Positions 1 through 13,823 are shown, numbered from the stretch's first letter. The stretch: 64,000 nucleotides of DNA from Epiperipatus broadwayi (GCA_028023455.1 JAQFVV010000566.1:1-64000), one strand, 5' to 3'. Numbers and translations are program-made. Notes: generated by a model not told the origin, from the sequence alone.

Positions 1-2639
1 TTTTTTCAATCATTATCAATCCACTGCAGAATGATGATCTCTCCACCATCTTCGATCTCTTCTTCCACTGAGGATCCCAATGACACTTCCTTATTTCTAT
101 TCATTCATCTCACTTGTAATATCTTTTCAGGTCTACAATCTCTTGGGAATTGTCATTAGATTTCAACGTTCCACTATACATTCCTCTAAAAATATCCAGT
201 CCAATTTGCTGTAGTTTCTTAATTTTTCAATGTCATGGTGCACTTGTTGTTTTCACCCTGTATTTATAGATGGTCTGTTCCTGTATTGCCTTCTGTTAAG
301 TGTCTGGAAGTCCTAGATCTATAAGATTGCACCTAGAATTTATAATGAACACATAAAATGTTTATAGATATGTAATGAATTAAGCAGTAACTGCTGCTAC
401 CTTTTAAGATCATCATTTGTAACTAGATTGATTTTTTTTTTTAGAAATGTGTATCTATATTCAGTATTTTACTAAACAGCAGATGGTCCAATTGCATAGT
501 AAAATTAATTTTGTTATTATTGTTGAATCTTTCCTCATCTAGATTAATTGAATTATTTAGACGATTCTGCCGTGGTTTCGTGCATTGGTAGAGTTGTAGA
601 TCTGAGCTCAAAGTCCATAGGATTCCTGCTAACTTCCGCTGACACTTCTGCTCCTGAATAGTATACCATTCGGATTTTATTAATGAATACGATTATCGAC
701 ATTTGCCTCATGATGCTTTAAAGTAAAATTAAAATACATTTATGTAAATATTATAGGCAAGAATACGGTTTAATACACTAATTCTCTCTTTCCTAACTAG
801 GTTAGTTATTTTATTAAATTTTTATTTTTAAAAAAAAAAAAAAACTAGAGAAATCGCTAATAGAAATAATGAGTTTTAAGTATTTAGATTATTTTTGCAA
901 CTGCTTCGTTTGTTATATCTTTTCGCTGTTCTTTTTAAACAATTAAGATCTATAGAATAGATTGACTCTCAGCTGTCCATTAATTGAAGATGAATAGACT
1001 GGAAGAAAGTCTTTATCGCGGTGATAGTAAAACGATAATATTTATTTAACTATGTCTGGTTAATGAAGACGTTTGCATGAATGCAGAAGGAAAAAAATCA
1101 CTAGATTACACGAAATCAATGTGTAATCTGGATCATGTTGGTTTTATGATTATCTGTCGCTGTTAGTAAGAGATAGGATTAGTTAGGCCTATCGGTACTC
1201 AAGCCGTGGGAAAAAATAATTTCGTCGATCATTCAATTATGAAAATATTAATAAATAATTCATCAAGTTGTCATATGTCATTTGGTGTGCAAGGTAGTCG
1301 CATATTAAATAGCTTGATAGGGTGCGGGCTTATTGGATGAAGAAAGAAGAAGTTCTTCGCAGTGATTCATGATGATAGAATGAGTCCGAATAATCGAATC
1401 GGTCATTAGTGTATTTTGTCCATTAATGGTGCAGATTTGCCTTCCTGGATGGACCGAGTGAGGATTGCTCTGTTATGGTTCTGTTTTAATGGAGCCGTCT
1501 TTAAATCGCTAGTATTTAGTTTCCTCGGATACTAGCATTCGGTTTGGCAGTCCTGCACCTCTTCAATTATGGATCCTTTTAAGAACCTGATGAAGAGCCA
1601 TAGAGCTTAATCAAACATGTCAACCTACGACTTGAGCATGGTCAGGGTAAGAGACCCCCCATTTAAAAGAAGAAGTATGAAAAAAGAAAGGAAATTAAAG
1701 TGCTACGGTAATATTATTTCGTTGCTTTAAAAGTATCTTAATTAATTTAGATTGTTGATTGGCAATTATTTATAATGTCAATTCAATTTTATTATATTAT
1801 CCATCTAAATGGGGTGCAAAAGCGTTTAAAGGTGTGTGTGTAGCGTATAAAAAGTAAAATATATGCATAAACGTTTTATTTTTATAACAATAAGAGGAAA
1901 CCATTTGAGTTGTTTCTAAAAAAGTGATTCGTTCTCATTTTTAAAAAGTATGTTACTTGATGAAATCTCTCCCAATTTGAGAATATCTTTATTGAAAGTA
2001 AGCCAATTAACACATCTTGTTTTAGTTTGAATTGTATCGAGGCATAATTTTTTTTTTTGCCAGAAAGGAAAAAATCTATTTGTAAATTTGTTTGAGTAGG
2101 AGCTGAAACAAATTAACCTAATTTGAAATATTTGTTTTTATTTATTATTATTTAATGCTTAAATTTTATTTATCGCTTAATAGACGTATGTAATTATTAT
2201 TATTATTAATATACATAATAAATATATATATAATGTTAAGACTTAATTTCTAATAGTAAAAATTTAAAGTACATATTCCTCATTGAAAATCTATGTACGT
2301 AAGTTGTACTTTTTCTTGTTGAAGTCTGTCTATTTTATTATTAATACCAATGTTAATGTGATCATTCGGTTAGCATTCTTCTGCCCGTTTACAGGAAGAG
2401 AACGTATTTTATTGAAAAGATAGATTGGGTATTGTATGCTAGCACAAGAAAGTTCGAGTTCGAATCCCGGCAGTTATTACATATGAGGGAATATAGAGCT
2501 GAGTTTGTACAATGATTGCATGATAATGTAACTTTTTGAAAAAGTAACACATCCCTACATATGTTATTGCAGGTATTATTATTTACACGCACCATTGCTG
2601 GGGGGGGGCATATAATGAAACAAATATATGTAATATACA
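1..2639. other. AT-rich noncoding stretch
   Basis: No gene is recognised. Most of it is AT-rich with short homopolymers. Two small motifs stand out. At 1587-1620 there is a CTGATGA core followed by a short AGCC/AGCT-like stem and an AAACATGTC tail, resembling a decayed hammerhead of the kind seen elsewhere in the window. At about 2446-2478 a GAGTTCGAATCCC B-box-like sequence suggests the 3' half of a tRNA-derived SINE. Around 570-645 a weak tRNA-like string is also present, too degenerate to call. Confidence 0.4.
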
Positions 2640-3263
2640 TACATCATTATCATTTTCAGAAGCATACTTGTCTACTACTGGATGACAGTTTTTTCTAACT
2701 TTAATCGTTTCTTTGATCCCTAACCTCTTCTTCTCGACATCACGCCAGCAAATTTCATTTCAGCAATCCATTTCATATGTGGTCTCCTCCTGATCCTTCA
2801 ACTATTTGAGGTTAGTTTAGTGATTTTGCCTTTTCAACCTCATCATCTCCTCTGAAATATGCCTATAGTTCAGCTCCATTCCAGTCTTCTAATTTTGCTG
2901 ATATTGTTTATTTTCTTACCCATGGCTTTGCTCTTTAAACCCCGTCTTGTTACTCCCAATACAGACTTTCAGACTCATTGAAGATCTTTGAAGTCTCCAT
3001 ATTCTTCTTCTGTTAATATCCCAAGTTTTGTGATTCGTATGTAAAAATTGATAAAGAATATCGCCATTAAAAACATTCCTTCTAACAATGTGACTCAAAT
3101 ACAATTTATAGATAGAATAAATAATAAATATTTTGGGCAATTTATTAGAGTATGAAGTAATGCTTTGTATATGTATGTACTTGATTAGATTTGGTATTTT
3201 ATTTTTAAAGACCATAATGATATATAATGTTTTTACTTTTAACTGTTGTTTGTGGCTCTCCAA
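2640..3263 (-). pseudogene. RTE-type LINE, 3' end fragment (copy 1, minus strand)
   Basis: This is a 5'-truncated and broken non-LTR retrotransposon. Read on the minus strand, roughly 2916-3080 encodes the region just after the reverse transcriptase core, including a TWDINRRRIWRLQ segment that corresponds to the ENRTLNRRAIQRLQ segment of the better copy at 36 kb. Farther down, at about 2715-2810, it encodes the RRRPHMKW-like C-terminal tail in another frame. The 3' end at about 2640 runs into a short ATC/GAT-rich tail, as RTE elements do. Frameshifts and stops make it nonfunctional. The assignment rests on similarity to the two other copies in the window and on general knowledge of RTE C-termini. 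Confidence 0.7.
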
Positions 3264-3639
3264 ATGTGTTTTTACTTTTCAATATAGCTATAAAATATAA
3301 CACTATGAAAGGAAATATGGTTAACTAAAATGAGAATCTTTGCTTACACTTTGAGAGTTCTATAGAACCAAGAGACAAAGTCCACGTTCAATTATATACT
3401 TTGTTATGATTGTTATTAATATAAGGATAACTCATATATTCATAGATATGGCTGGATCACCACCAACATGCATCAGCCAGTAGTAGGTTTATTCGTTTTA
3501 TTCAAGAGCGATCGAAATCGGACTTTATTCTCACTTGCCTAATAGTTTAATTGAAATGTTCGAATTTAGAAGAATAAGAATAACGGTGTGTGTGTGTGAC
3601 TTTGCTGTTTCAAAAGATATTATACCAGCAACAGACAAA

Positions 3640-6545
3640 TGAATATAGTTTTTATTCGAAGAGTAAAGTCACCACAAAAGAAGACCGATTGGTGGGCCAG
3701 TAATAAAGGTGTTTACTAAAAATCCCTGATTGGGGAATCCAGACTGATATTTCAGTATTCCTTACAACTGCAGACTATTTTCAAATAAAGGTAGATGAAG
3801 GACTAGGAGAAGAATTGTCATTAAATGGTTAAGTTAATTTATGAAGTTAGAAGAAAAGATAAACAGACAATTTATGTGGTAGACATATTGTTTACTACAA
3901 ACATATACAAATTTTAAAGTATATGGAGTTGGACTATGTTGGGATTATTGCTAAGATTGATGATGATAATAAAGTGGTAAAACTCTTATCTAACTGAAAT
4001 ATTAGAGTTAATATTAAATAATTCGTGGTTTATGTCCCAATAAATTCTCATATATAAAAAGGTTAGATATTTTTATATGGTTGTATATTTTTTTGTTGAC
4101 CAAAACATTTTAAAAATATATTCAAGAGAGGTAATAGCGCTAAAATATAATAAAAGATCAGAAAGAGTAAAAATGTTGTTGCAATCATTAATATAAATAG
4201 ATTAAAATGAGAGAAAACAGCTTGTGGAGTTTGCAGAAATAACTTATGAATTGAGAAAAATGTTAAATGTAAATTAAGTATTAAAGGATTGCGGAACCAA
4301 GATACAGCAGAATAGATTATGTTTTTAATAATACGAGAAAATATGGCTTTTATCGGGAATGTACTTAATGAATTCCATTACAGGAAGTGAACATCAATTA
4401 GTGAGATGTAAGTGATATATGTTATACGTAAAGCAATGGTATGGCGGTATTGGTATAATGTCTTTAATGACTCACAAGGTGTAGCGCGATCATTGATTAG
4501 TAGATTAATGCAAAACTAGAAAGACAAAAAATTATTATGGTATTCATGGCCGATATTCTAATCTTCAGAAACAATTCCAGTGAATTTAAATTAGAAGCTG
4601 CAAATCATATTATACATTGAGATTTTGATGATAGTGAGATTTAATGGAATCAATAGAAAGATAACTAATACATTATTAAAACTTCAACAAAAATAGTGAG
4701 TTGTCAAGCATTATTGGTGGCCGAAAGTGGTTAGCAATAGGCCGTCTTTACAAGCAGTTGTCCTGGGGTTTGCTTCCTATCGGCACTTTGACACAGCATT
4801 AAAAAAAGAAGATAGTGAGTTCAAAAAAGTAACAATTTCCAATAATATTTTCAACAGTGATATGGAAAGGGCAAACAAAAGAAGGAATATGAAAATATAT
4901 AAAAATGAACTATTAAGAAGGACTGAATAGCTAGAATTTTAAAGGGTAAGAAAATAATAATAATATATGAAAAGAAGCATTAATTAGCAAGGAAAGTTAT
5001 GGAAATGACTAAAGTGAGAAAACTTATTTCTGCAACAACAAAAATATTGGATTATTAATAAAAGAGATGACATCATGAAATGTGAAGGAATTTATGAAGA
5101 ATTATATAGTAATAAAAAAAACAGAAAGAAAAACAATATCTCCTTACAATTACTACATTTCGAATTAAAATTAAATTAAAATGCTCAAAAATTTTAAAAT
5201 AAAAGAAATTGAGATATGCAATTAAATGGATGAAGAAGGGAAAAAATTAGATAATGATGGAATTATAATCAAGATTCAAAAAAGAAGGGTGATGAAATAG
5301 AAAAATTGTTGACAAAGGTATATAATAAATATTAAATAATCAAAATATAATTAGATGATTGAAGAATAAATGAAATATTGAGTAAATAAGATAGTTAGAT
5401 ATTAAAAGTATAATTATTGGTTCTAGAAAAATTTCCCAAAATAGTTACAGGTTGTCTACAGTGAACTCTTTGATTTTAATCAAGCAAAAAGAACAAGCTG
5501 GATTTAAAAGTTGTTTTAGAAACGTTTAGATCATATCCAAGTATTATCAGAAGCTATAGAAAGGACCAATGAAAAGGCCATTGTTCTCATGAACATTTCT
5601 AAGTAGGATTAAATGATTGGATCTTAAAGTAGTTTGGATCCACTAAGTATTGTCATTGGATCTTCAAGATATGGATGAGGATATTATCATATTCTAAAGA
5701 ATATTTATCAAATAACAACTATAATTAAATTATATAATATTAAAGAAGATTAATATTGAAAGGGCTTCCAAATGATATCTCTCCTTATATTCCAAACTTT
5801 TTTACAAATGTTTTACAATAATATTTTGTGGATTAAATGGAAGAAGGATTAGTGTAAGTGGAGATTATTTATGTTATCTATATTTTTAATGGGGATACGG
5901 TTGCTTACGTAAATAATGCTACTATCAGAAAAATACTGCAAAAGATATTAGATTAGCAAGAAAGTTGGACTAAAGATAAATTCTAAAAAAGATTAAAGTA
6001 ATGTCCAATGATTTGTCGTATGAATATACTAATGTTTTTGATAGTTATGAATTAGACATTAACAACTACAAATACCTTATTAATACAGATGAAAAACATA
6101 ATGGAGAAATTAATCTTATAGAATTAAACTTGGTTGGAGTAAGCTTGATAGTAATAATTTACAATATAAAGGAAATACATCAGGTTTTTAAACCAAGATT
6201 TAATAAATGTTTCACCAATTCTTACTTATGGACAGTTGACTGAAGATCAATACAGACTTCAAATCAAATTTCAACAAAGAATATTGTGTTAGAACAACAA
6301 GGATGGGATTGAAATAACCCATATTGATGAAAAGATTATAGGATATTGAGATATTTATAATGAAAGACGAATGAAATAATATCCGCTGTAAGATAGATAA
6401 GAAATCTAAACGAATTAAGATTTGTAAAAGACCTTTAAAATTGGTGACGGGAAACAGAAGAGGTTAGAAATTACAAAGAGAAATTCCTCCAGAAACTGGA
6501 GAAATTCTCATCTTTATTATCATTGGTTGTTGATTATTAATTGAT
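3640..6545 (+). pseudogene. RTE-type LINE, long decayed copy (copy 2)
   Basis: This is a heavily mutated RTE-clade LINE encoding remnants of an apurinic-type endonuclease and a reverse transcriptase. The endonuclease end is suggested by an RIDYVF-like string at about 4310-4330 and a QLVEFAEI-like string at about 4215-4240. The linker into the polymerase, with a DEEGKKLDNDGI-like segment, lies at about 5225-5270. The EQAGFKS(G/C)F polymerase segment is at about 5490-5520, and the thumb region corresponding to 35.8-36.2 kb is at 6001-6243. The 3' end near 6545 has the TTGTTGAT-type tail. A SINE head interrupts it at 4701-4793. Many stops and frameshifts are present. The 5' boundary is uncertain. 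Confidence 0.75.
4701..4793 (+). repeat. tRNA-derived SINE head (inserted in RTE copy 2)
   Basis: The segment folds like a tRNA: an A-box-like AGTGGTTAGCAATAG, an anticodon-arm-like TTTACAAGCAG and a B-box relative, GGGTTTGCTTCC. It begins TTGTCAAGC and ends CTTTGACA, the same paired ends seen at the heads at 22605-22688 and 24381-24464. The T-loop has C where tRNAs have the conserved A58, a variant shared by every head here, so it is a retroposed tRNA-like sequence and not a tRNA gene. Confidence 0.65.
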
Positions 6546-8009
6546 GCCATCAATAGTTTTGTATAATGTTATATATTCCCAGCTTTTATATTATATTTAT
6601 TTAACAAAGAATTTGGAGTATTTTATTATTTTCTTTCCTAATGTCATTTATATAAGAGGTACTTTTTTGAGCAATTGAACAAACCTGGGATATCGCTTGG
6701 ATTAAATAAGATAAATAACCAATTAAAATGCTTCACCTTTTTAAATTATTAGACTTTATATTTGCCTAAATATTTGGTTTAGAATGATAAATACCTAAAA
6801 GTACGCCAGTTAGATTCAACAACGCAAATCGTTAACATTTTTTAATTGAATAAATGATCCCTTGGGATGAAATATTGTTGGAAAGGCTCAAGCATAATTT
6901 TGTTTTCTATAAATCATCTAATAACCTTTTTGAGTTTAAAGTATGAATCATCTACACTGACATGTGTTAAAAGCAGTTTTTAAAGAAAAATACTAATTGA
7001 TTAATTGTGGAGTTATCTGTAAAGAAAGAGGATATTTCAAGAGAAAGAGACATTTCAAAAAGAAAATAATATAAGTGAAAAAAATTAAATGAATATACAC
7101 AAGAATATGGAAAACTATAATATCCATAATGTTATTAATATTTATAAACAATGTTATAGATAAAATCAATTGATGAATTATCAATAATTATAAATAATAT
7201 TTCTATAATGCACTCACCATCACTCTCATAATGATAGGGATTTCTTACACCCATTTTTAACATCTGTGGAGGAGCAACAATTATAAACTTAAGATCATGA
7301 AGATAGTAAAAGATATATGATCCTTAAGATATGATTATTTTTTGTATAATCAGCATCAACAATATTTAGATTATTAATATACATTTTGATTATTAAGTTC
7401 TAAATGATAGATATAATTAATAAAGAAACCCTGTAAAGGAAAATATTCGGTAATAATAAAGAATAACGAATATATTAGAAGTACTTATGCATAAACTGAT
7501 CTGAAAGTTATAATCACCTAAGATATCATCAGATTATTTTGGTTAAAAATTTCATCGATATAGAGCCTTGACTGAGAAATATCGCATCGACTTGAGATTA
7601 ATGCAATTAAAGACCAATTCTTTAATCATTTTAACTATAAAATTTATATAAATGAAACTGAAATAATTTGTTTTCAACTGAAAGTTCAATAGTTTATACA
7701 TAGGTTTTGAAGACTCATTATTTAATTAATAACCATATCACCATTATCTTAAAGTATCGTTATTAAACAATTCAAACAGCAAAATCATATAGTAGTGCCA
7801 ATTTGTTAGTGGTTTAACAATTGAATCTTCCAGCTCATTGGTGATGGTAGTGGCTTACAGTTGTTAAAGAGCCAAAGATACTGCAAACAAGGTGTGTGAA
7901 TTGAGTTCAGAATCATTAATATGACTATGATAAAGCTATTGATTTGATTGAAAATATTAATCGTGCTTTCAATTATCTCACAGCTAAAAGTAATGAGCAG
8001 AAAAGGGGG
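6546..8009. other. AT-rich noncoding stretch
   Basis: Nothing recognisable. Short open frames on both strands have the low-complexity Ile/Asn/Lys composition expected from AT-rich DNA and no family motif. Confidence 0.4.
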
Positions 8010-8105
8010 AAGTTGAGGCTGCATTATCCCAGACTAGGCAGCGCTCTCAAATCAAGGCTCCTCAATTGATGAACTTATGCTTGAACCAATTAGATAGATG
8101 ACGAG
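8010..8105 (+). repeat. Decayed PLE-terminal repeat with hammerhead-like remnant
   Basis: The string from GGCTGCATTA through CAGCGCTCTCAAATC to GGCTCCTCA aligns with 29557-29620, which leads into the hammerhead-like copy at 29613-29657. Here the catalytic box has decayed to ATTGATGAA, and the downstream GAAAC block is only weakly recognisable at about 8105. It is read as an old Penelope-like terminal repeat fragment. Confidence 0.4.
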
Positions 8106-9959
8106 TGAAAACTAGATAGATTTATGCATAGTTTCAAAATTCATTAGATCGTTCCTGTTGAAAATGATGGGCAACGCACATATGAGTTGCTATTTGAAAA
8201 TATTTAACACAATTGAATGCCAGTACAGAAGAGGCGACCGCGAGTTATGTGCTCATTAAAGGACGATGTCAAACTTACGCTTTCGTACAACTTTGACTCA
8301 ACCATTAACGGAAGTTGTATTAATAAGAAAATAATGTGCTACAGAATTTTAGAATAACGCCATTACAGATTGTCCAATATATATATCGCATATTAATATA
8401 GTGTCAAAGATGCAGAGGTTGCAGTTTATATATCAATTAAATGTTGCATTTTGGTCTGAAATACGAATATTAAAGTAAGGTAGAGATAAAAATAGTTAAT
8501 AATATCTAGTACTTTGGGGATCATCTGTATATTTTATCTACGTTTTACGATTCTATCCTTCCAAAGTGTTAAAAGTGGATTAAAAAACTTAACCTACTTT
8601 GCTATATCGGGTAAGGTGATGAAAATTAGCGCTACAGAAACATTGTATAGAATGATCATCTCTATTTGAATATCAATAAAAATATTGAATATCAATGGGA
8701 TTGTAAGTAACTAAATTAAAGGGTAATCAATCATTGATACATCACCGTAAATCTCCGACTACCACTTTATTTCATAGATCTTTACACGCTCGAATATTTG
8801 TCACAGATAATCACATGAGAATATAAAATTGCAACAACAATTATAATATTTAACTCAGCATTGTATTGATAAATCGCAAATAGATCTTTCTTGTCTTGAG
8901 TCTAAGTTAAAGATTGTATTGCTCAAAAACCAACTCATTTGTTTTAAATTTGCAGTAAAAGACATTTGAAAATGTATTAATGACCACAGTTCATTATAAA
9001 ATTGTTAGATATAATGGCATTTTTTTGCATTTTATTCAATATCATGTGATTTATTTTTAGAATGCAACGGCCATATTGTATTAGCTCATTAAGTTTAGCA
9101 GTTTTTGTTTTAATTATATAGTTTGTTCCGCACAAGTATCCATTTATTCTTCTCTCTTTCATTTTATTATTTTCTCCGTAAGAGAAATATTATATTTTGT
9201 AAAAAAATTAATAAATCGATTGTAAATTCTAATCGTAGATTTTATATTTTTTTTTTTAAATTATATTATAATAAATTAAACATTTTGAATGATATATTAT
9301 AGTTTATATTTGTATCTGCGTCTTTATTTTTGTCACCAACATTTTAAAAATGATAAAGCTAGAATGTCTTTAATAAATACATACAACAGGAAAGCAAGTG
9401 ACATAAGTAGTATCCGCCCTCATGAAAACGTTCAGTATTTAAGCATGATATTAATGCCTCTTATATTTTATTGTTGTCCTTAATAAAATAATAATGGTTG
9501 TTTGAAACATAATAATCAATTTTTGCAGATTTTTTCTTGTCGTAAAATAAGTAACAAAAACCAAAGATAGTTCCCATTGATTTCACAAAGCCATCGTTGG
9601 TTTAAATATTTATTGTATGCCTGAAACCTGCATAATTAAAATTAAACACACAGCTGAGATAGTATTGCACATGAGCACGAAATGCTATGATTGAAGCCTC
9701 TGAAATCATCTAAAACGTAATCTTGAATCATCAGCGCCTTTCTGATAAAGAAACCAGAGCAATGATTTAATGAACCAAATAATAATTTGTTGATAGTAAG
9801 ATTTACGCTTTATAATACGTTACATACAGATTGAAGATTGATAAAACTGAATGTTACAGGCAAATCAGCTTTTCGGGGCATAAATCAAACGGCAAATTTT
9901 TTGCAGCTGCATATTAAATGCAGGCAAACTTCATGGCAGTACACCAGGAAACCTTGAAG
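8106..9959. other. AT-rich noncoding stretch
   Basis: No gene or clear repeat was seen. A 64-codon open frame at 9289-9483 has no recognised motif and is treated as chance. Confidence 0.4.
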
Positions 9960-10475
9960 GGACTCAATGACGTAAGAGATTTTATACAAAACTATTCAGT
10001 GCCTCATTCACCCAGAATATTTGGCGCGGCGATATCATCCAGTGAAAAACTTTGATGAATCAATGGATGGGTAAGATTTATGGCAAAATCAATTTGAAGT
10101 CGTATCAATCCAATATCATGCAGAAAGGTCACATCTGGTGGAAACCTTATTAACTACTGATGTGAAAGATCGGCAGAAAACTCCATTCAGGGCGCCCATT
10201 CATCCATTGTGAAAAACCGGCGATGTCCTTGGTTAATCAATGATGCAAGCACATTTGCGCAAGGCAACTCAACCAGTGCCACGCTCAACTAATACTTACG
10301 TGAAAGGCTGTCCAGTAAAACTTTATTAATTAATGATAGAAGATTTAGCGCATTAAACTGACCGGAAAATTATCAACCAAGACATTTCCAGCAGAAAGGT
10401 CGATCCAGCAGAAAACTGATGATCATTATGACGTGAAGATTACGTACAAAACTAATCTTCAGCTTGGTTCATCCA
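9960..10475. repeat. Degenerate internally repetitive GC-richer patch
   Basis: The base composition changes visibly from the flanks. Variants of the same string recur: GTGAAAGATC-GGCAGAAAACT then CCCATTCATCCATT (about 10160-10220), GTGAAGATTACGTACAAAACT then GGTTCATCCATTATCC (10433-10480), GTAAGAGATTTTATACAAAACT then CTCATTCACCC (9972-10015), and shorter versions at about 10068 and 10303. The last unit runs directly into a hammerhead-like motif. This looks like an old tandem array, possibly derived from ribozyme-bearing repeats. A segment GGCGCGGCGATATCATC (10023-10039) recurs with one change at 25573-25589. Confidence 0.45.
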
Positions 10476-10522
10476 TTATCCTGACTAGTTTCTAGCTAGT
10501 GTGGCTTTATTAGTTAGAAGCC
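10476..10522 (-). ncRNA. Hammerhead-ribozyme-like motif, decayed
   Basis: On the minus strand the order is a CTAATAA box (10507-10513, complement), a stem II GCC/GCT-like hairpin, then GAAACTAGTC (10483-10492, complement). It aligns with the better copy at 29424-29468. Two G-to-A changes turn the catalytic CTGANGA into CTAATAA, so activity is not expected. Confidence 0.45.
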
Positions 10523-13224
10523 TGAATCTGAAATCACCGCACCCAGATCTTAGAACCATAAACAATTCAGTTTAAGGATTTACGGCCAAACCTTCTAAAA
10601 TCCCGATGAGGTCGGAAGGCTTGTGTTGGGTGGATCAGGAAGAGCTTATACTGGTATATAGCTTGTGTAAAATAGGAAAGGAGCCAGATATTTTGAAAAT
10701 ATAATAGATCATTATTCTTTTATTAATAGGTTGAATTATTTAAAGATTTTATTGCGAAGTGATAATTTGAGATTATAGATATCCATTGCTGGTTAATAGC
10801 AGTATAATTGATAATATTGTATAGTGTAAATGGTTATAATATTCTATGAGTTATATGGATTCATCACTGTTTCTGGACTCCTTGTGGATGTCTTGTCATA
10901 TTGATGGTTTGCTTACCGCTGTAGGGATATTATCTTATCATCACCATTCCGAAGTTCAAAAATTTATTTGATAGGTAGAAGATATTTTCTTTTATTCTGT
11001 CTCAAATTGATAATTAATATTCTGGAAGATTTTAAGATTAGATCTGTTTAATGACTACTGGATACGTAGAAACTAATCTTTAAATAATATATTTAATGTT
11101 TATGGTTTTAGATAAGAGATTTCATTTGCTAAGTTGCCCATAAAAGCGCAAATCCAATTCAGTTTAAGAAATAGACTCAAATACATGATGAAACCAAATT
11201 CTCGTAACACCTGGAAATTTAACCAACTCAGTGTGGTGAATAATTGATGTTTTCTGGTCTGTTTTTGGTATGGGATTTATTTTATTAACTGACCGCTAAG
11301 TGCAATGTAATAGGCTCCTTCATAAAAAAGTAGAACCATGTAAGGTAGTTATAGGTTTGTCATTTTTAAGTGTTGATGATGATTTGAGCAGTTTTTCCAT
11401 TCTTCATTTACGCTATTGTACCTACAAAAGTAATTAGACACCATTACTAACTGATCATATTTTGGAGTGATGGGAGAAGTTGCTTTCGCAAGTATGCAGC
11501 AAACCTAAAAATCCTAAAGCTGATTGGTAGAGTTTCTAAGTTTTCCTGAGATCCAGAAACATGTCACGAATGTAATAGAATAGGCGATGGCATCAATAAC
11601 TAAGATGTAAAATCGGTTTTTTTTTTTAAGAATTTGTGTTAGGGTTGTGAATAAATGAATTTTATTGATTATTGAAGAGAGATTTAATGTTAAAGAAAGA
11701 AATTCGTGCATTACATGAAGTACTTGTGTAAAAAGAAACGACCTTATTGACTAAATGTTTTCCCTTAAAATACAGGATAAAAATAAAAATAATTATTGTA
11801 AAAAAAAAAATTATCCAAAAGAAAAGAGAAATAATAAATTATTGTATACATAATTAAAATATAAATATTTTATCAATACATTAATACAATATTTTATATT
11901 AATTAAATATTTTTAAAATAGACATTTATTTTATTTTTAAGACATATTTCAGATTTTCTGCGTGCCTTAAAAATACTAGCATTATACCGACACTTCGATT
12001 CTTTCACTAATTATCTTTTAGATCATTGATTTCATTTGGAACTGTTACAGAGATGTAAATATTATCATTATATCAGTGTTTTGACTGGATCTTTCTAGCT
12101 ATCTTCTTCGTAATAGAAGTCTTTCAGGAATGGCTATCCCACACCTCTGAAATTTGATACAATTGGAATGGTGATACAATGATATTTGACAGAAGCAAAT
12201 GTGTATGTGGATGAATTCAAAATATATGTTCCCATATTTTACCCAGGAATTTTTTCCTTTAATATGTAGTTATGTGTTTATTTTTGTCAAAGTCAGTTTT
12301 AAGTTGTATTGAGAAATTATTATAATTTCTATCTGTGTAAAATGGAAGGGGAGGAGGCAGAAATGGATGTGATGAATGCAATGTGTCCCTGGGAAAAGGT
12401 GACTGGTAATAGGGTTAGGGTCAAAGCATATGTTGCTTAGTGACAGAATTTAGCTATTCACCACCAAAATTTTAAGTCACAAGCTTGTCCAGATCATAAG
12501 TTATGATGTGAAATATGTTTAAATGTTTTGTATCTTTATGCAAAACTGCTGAAATGACTCTAACTGTGTATGGAGTGAAAAACAAGTATTTTGCAAGGCA
12601 AGGAAAATATTAGAGGTGAGTGATAAAAACATGAAATACATCTCTGTATTTCACGTCATACCTTATGATTCAGATATACTAGCATTTAATAATTTTTATA
12701 ATGAATGATTAAACTATGATACTATATAATACATGTGTTACTTCAGGCATGGTCCTCCAAACATTTTGGAGAGAACCAATTAACTTTTCTTTAGGATATG
12801 CTATATACTCTAATTTATTGAGGCAGAAGCACAGTTGCCTTTTATATGGATTATGTCATTATGATTACCTTTCTCATTACAAATATGTATTTTTCCTATA
12901 TTCTATTCTGTACTTATTATGATTTAGGAAACTTTAAATAGCTCTGAATATCATACCTAATAATGTTTTTAATGTAGTTCAAATATATATTTTGAAATGA
13001 ATTATGTTGAGGATATGAAAATCAATATACTACTTACTTATATTATTCTGCTATCTTGATAGCCTTGTTAAACTCTTATGCGTACTATTAAAATTACTTT
13101 CTAAAGTTTAACTTTGTACATTATTATATTTGTTTAAATAACTATAAGAGACTCTTTAAATAGAAAAGACATTGTGTGATAAGAGTTAAACTAAGACAAG
13201 TATGGTAACATTTTATGAATTCAA
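10523..13224. other. AT-rich noncoding stretch
   Basis: No supported gene. A 33-codon open frame starting at 12342 (Met-Glu-Gly-Glu-Glu, rich in acidic residues) lies in a slightly GC-richer patch but has no family motif. The open frame at 12716-12922 is also unrecognised. Confidence 0.35.
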
Positions 13225-13398
<174 letters not shown>

Positions 13399-13404
13399 AT
13401 TATG

Positions 13405-13649
13405 TATCTGAAAAATTCAGCCTTTCAAGTTGATAGAAACGAGTTTCATAAATGCTGATTATAGAGTTGGTGTTTAGATCTAGTTTCTAGTCTTCCTACC
13501 CTTTACTGACATGAGCCAACTAGCTTGAAACCATGGTTTAAAGGTTGAAGGCAATTTGAAAGAGATATGGAATTCTATCTCTCTCAGCGTTTATGTAAAC
13601 AAAGCTTGATAGTGGGCTATTGGTAAAGCTCCATCTAGAGATCATAAAA
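13405..13649. repeat. Direct repeat, left copy (period 419 bp)
   Basis: About 245 bp from TATCTGAAAAATTCAGCC to AGATCATAAA recurs at 13824-14065 with only scattered changes and small indels. It abuts the microsatellite. It includes GTTTCTAGTCTTCC and TTTACTGA strings that, read on the minus strand, weakly resemble the GAAAC and CTGANGA boxes of the hammerhead-like repeats elsewhere. No coding potential was seen. Confidence 0.9.
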
Positions 13650-13823
13650 TGCAAGCTATAGCAAGTTACAAAATTTATAACTTGTTTTGTTTATCACAAA
13701 TGTACCCTTGAAGGTTTTTGCAATGATATAGATTGCAGAGGCTTTTACTATATGGTGAAACTGAACTGAATTCAGACCCATATAGCTATCTAGTTTGTTT
13801 GACTGGATTTGAAGATATTTACA

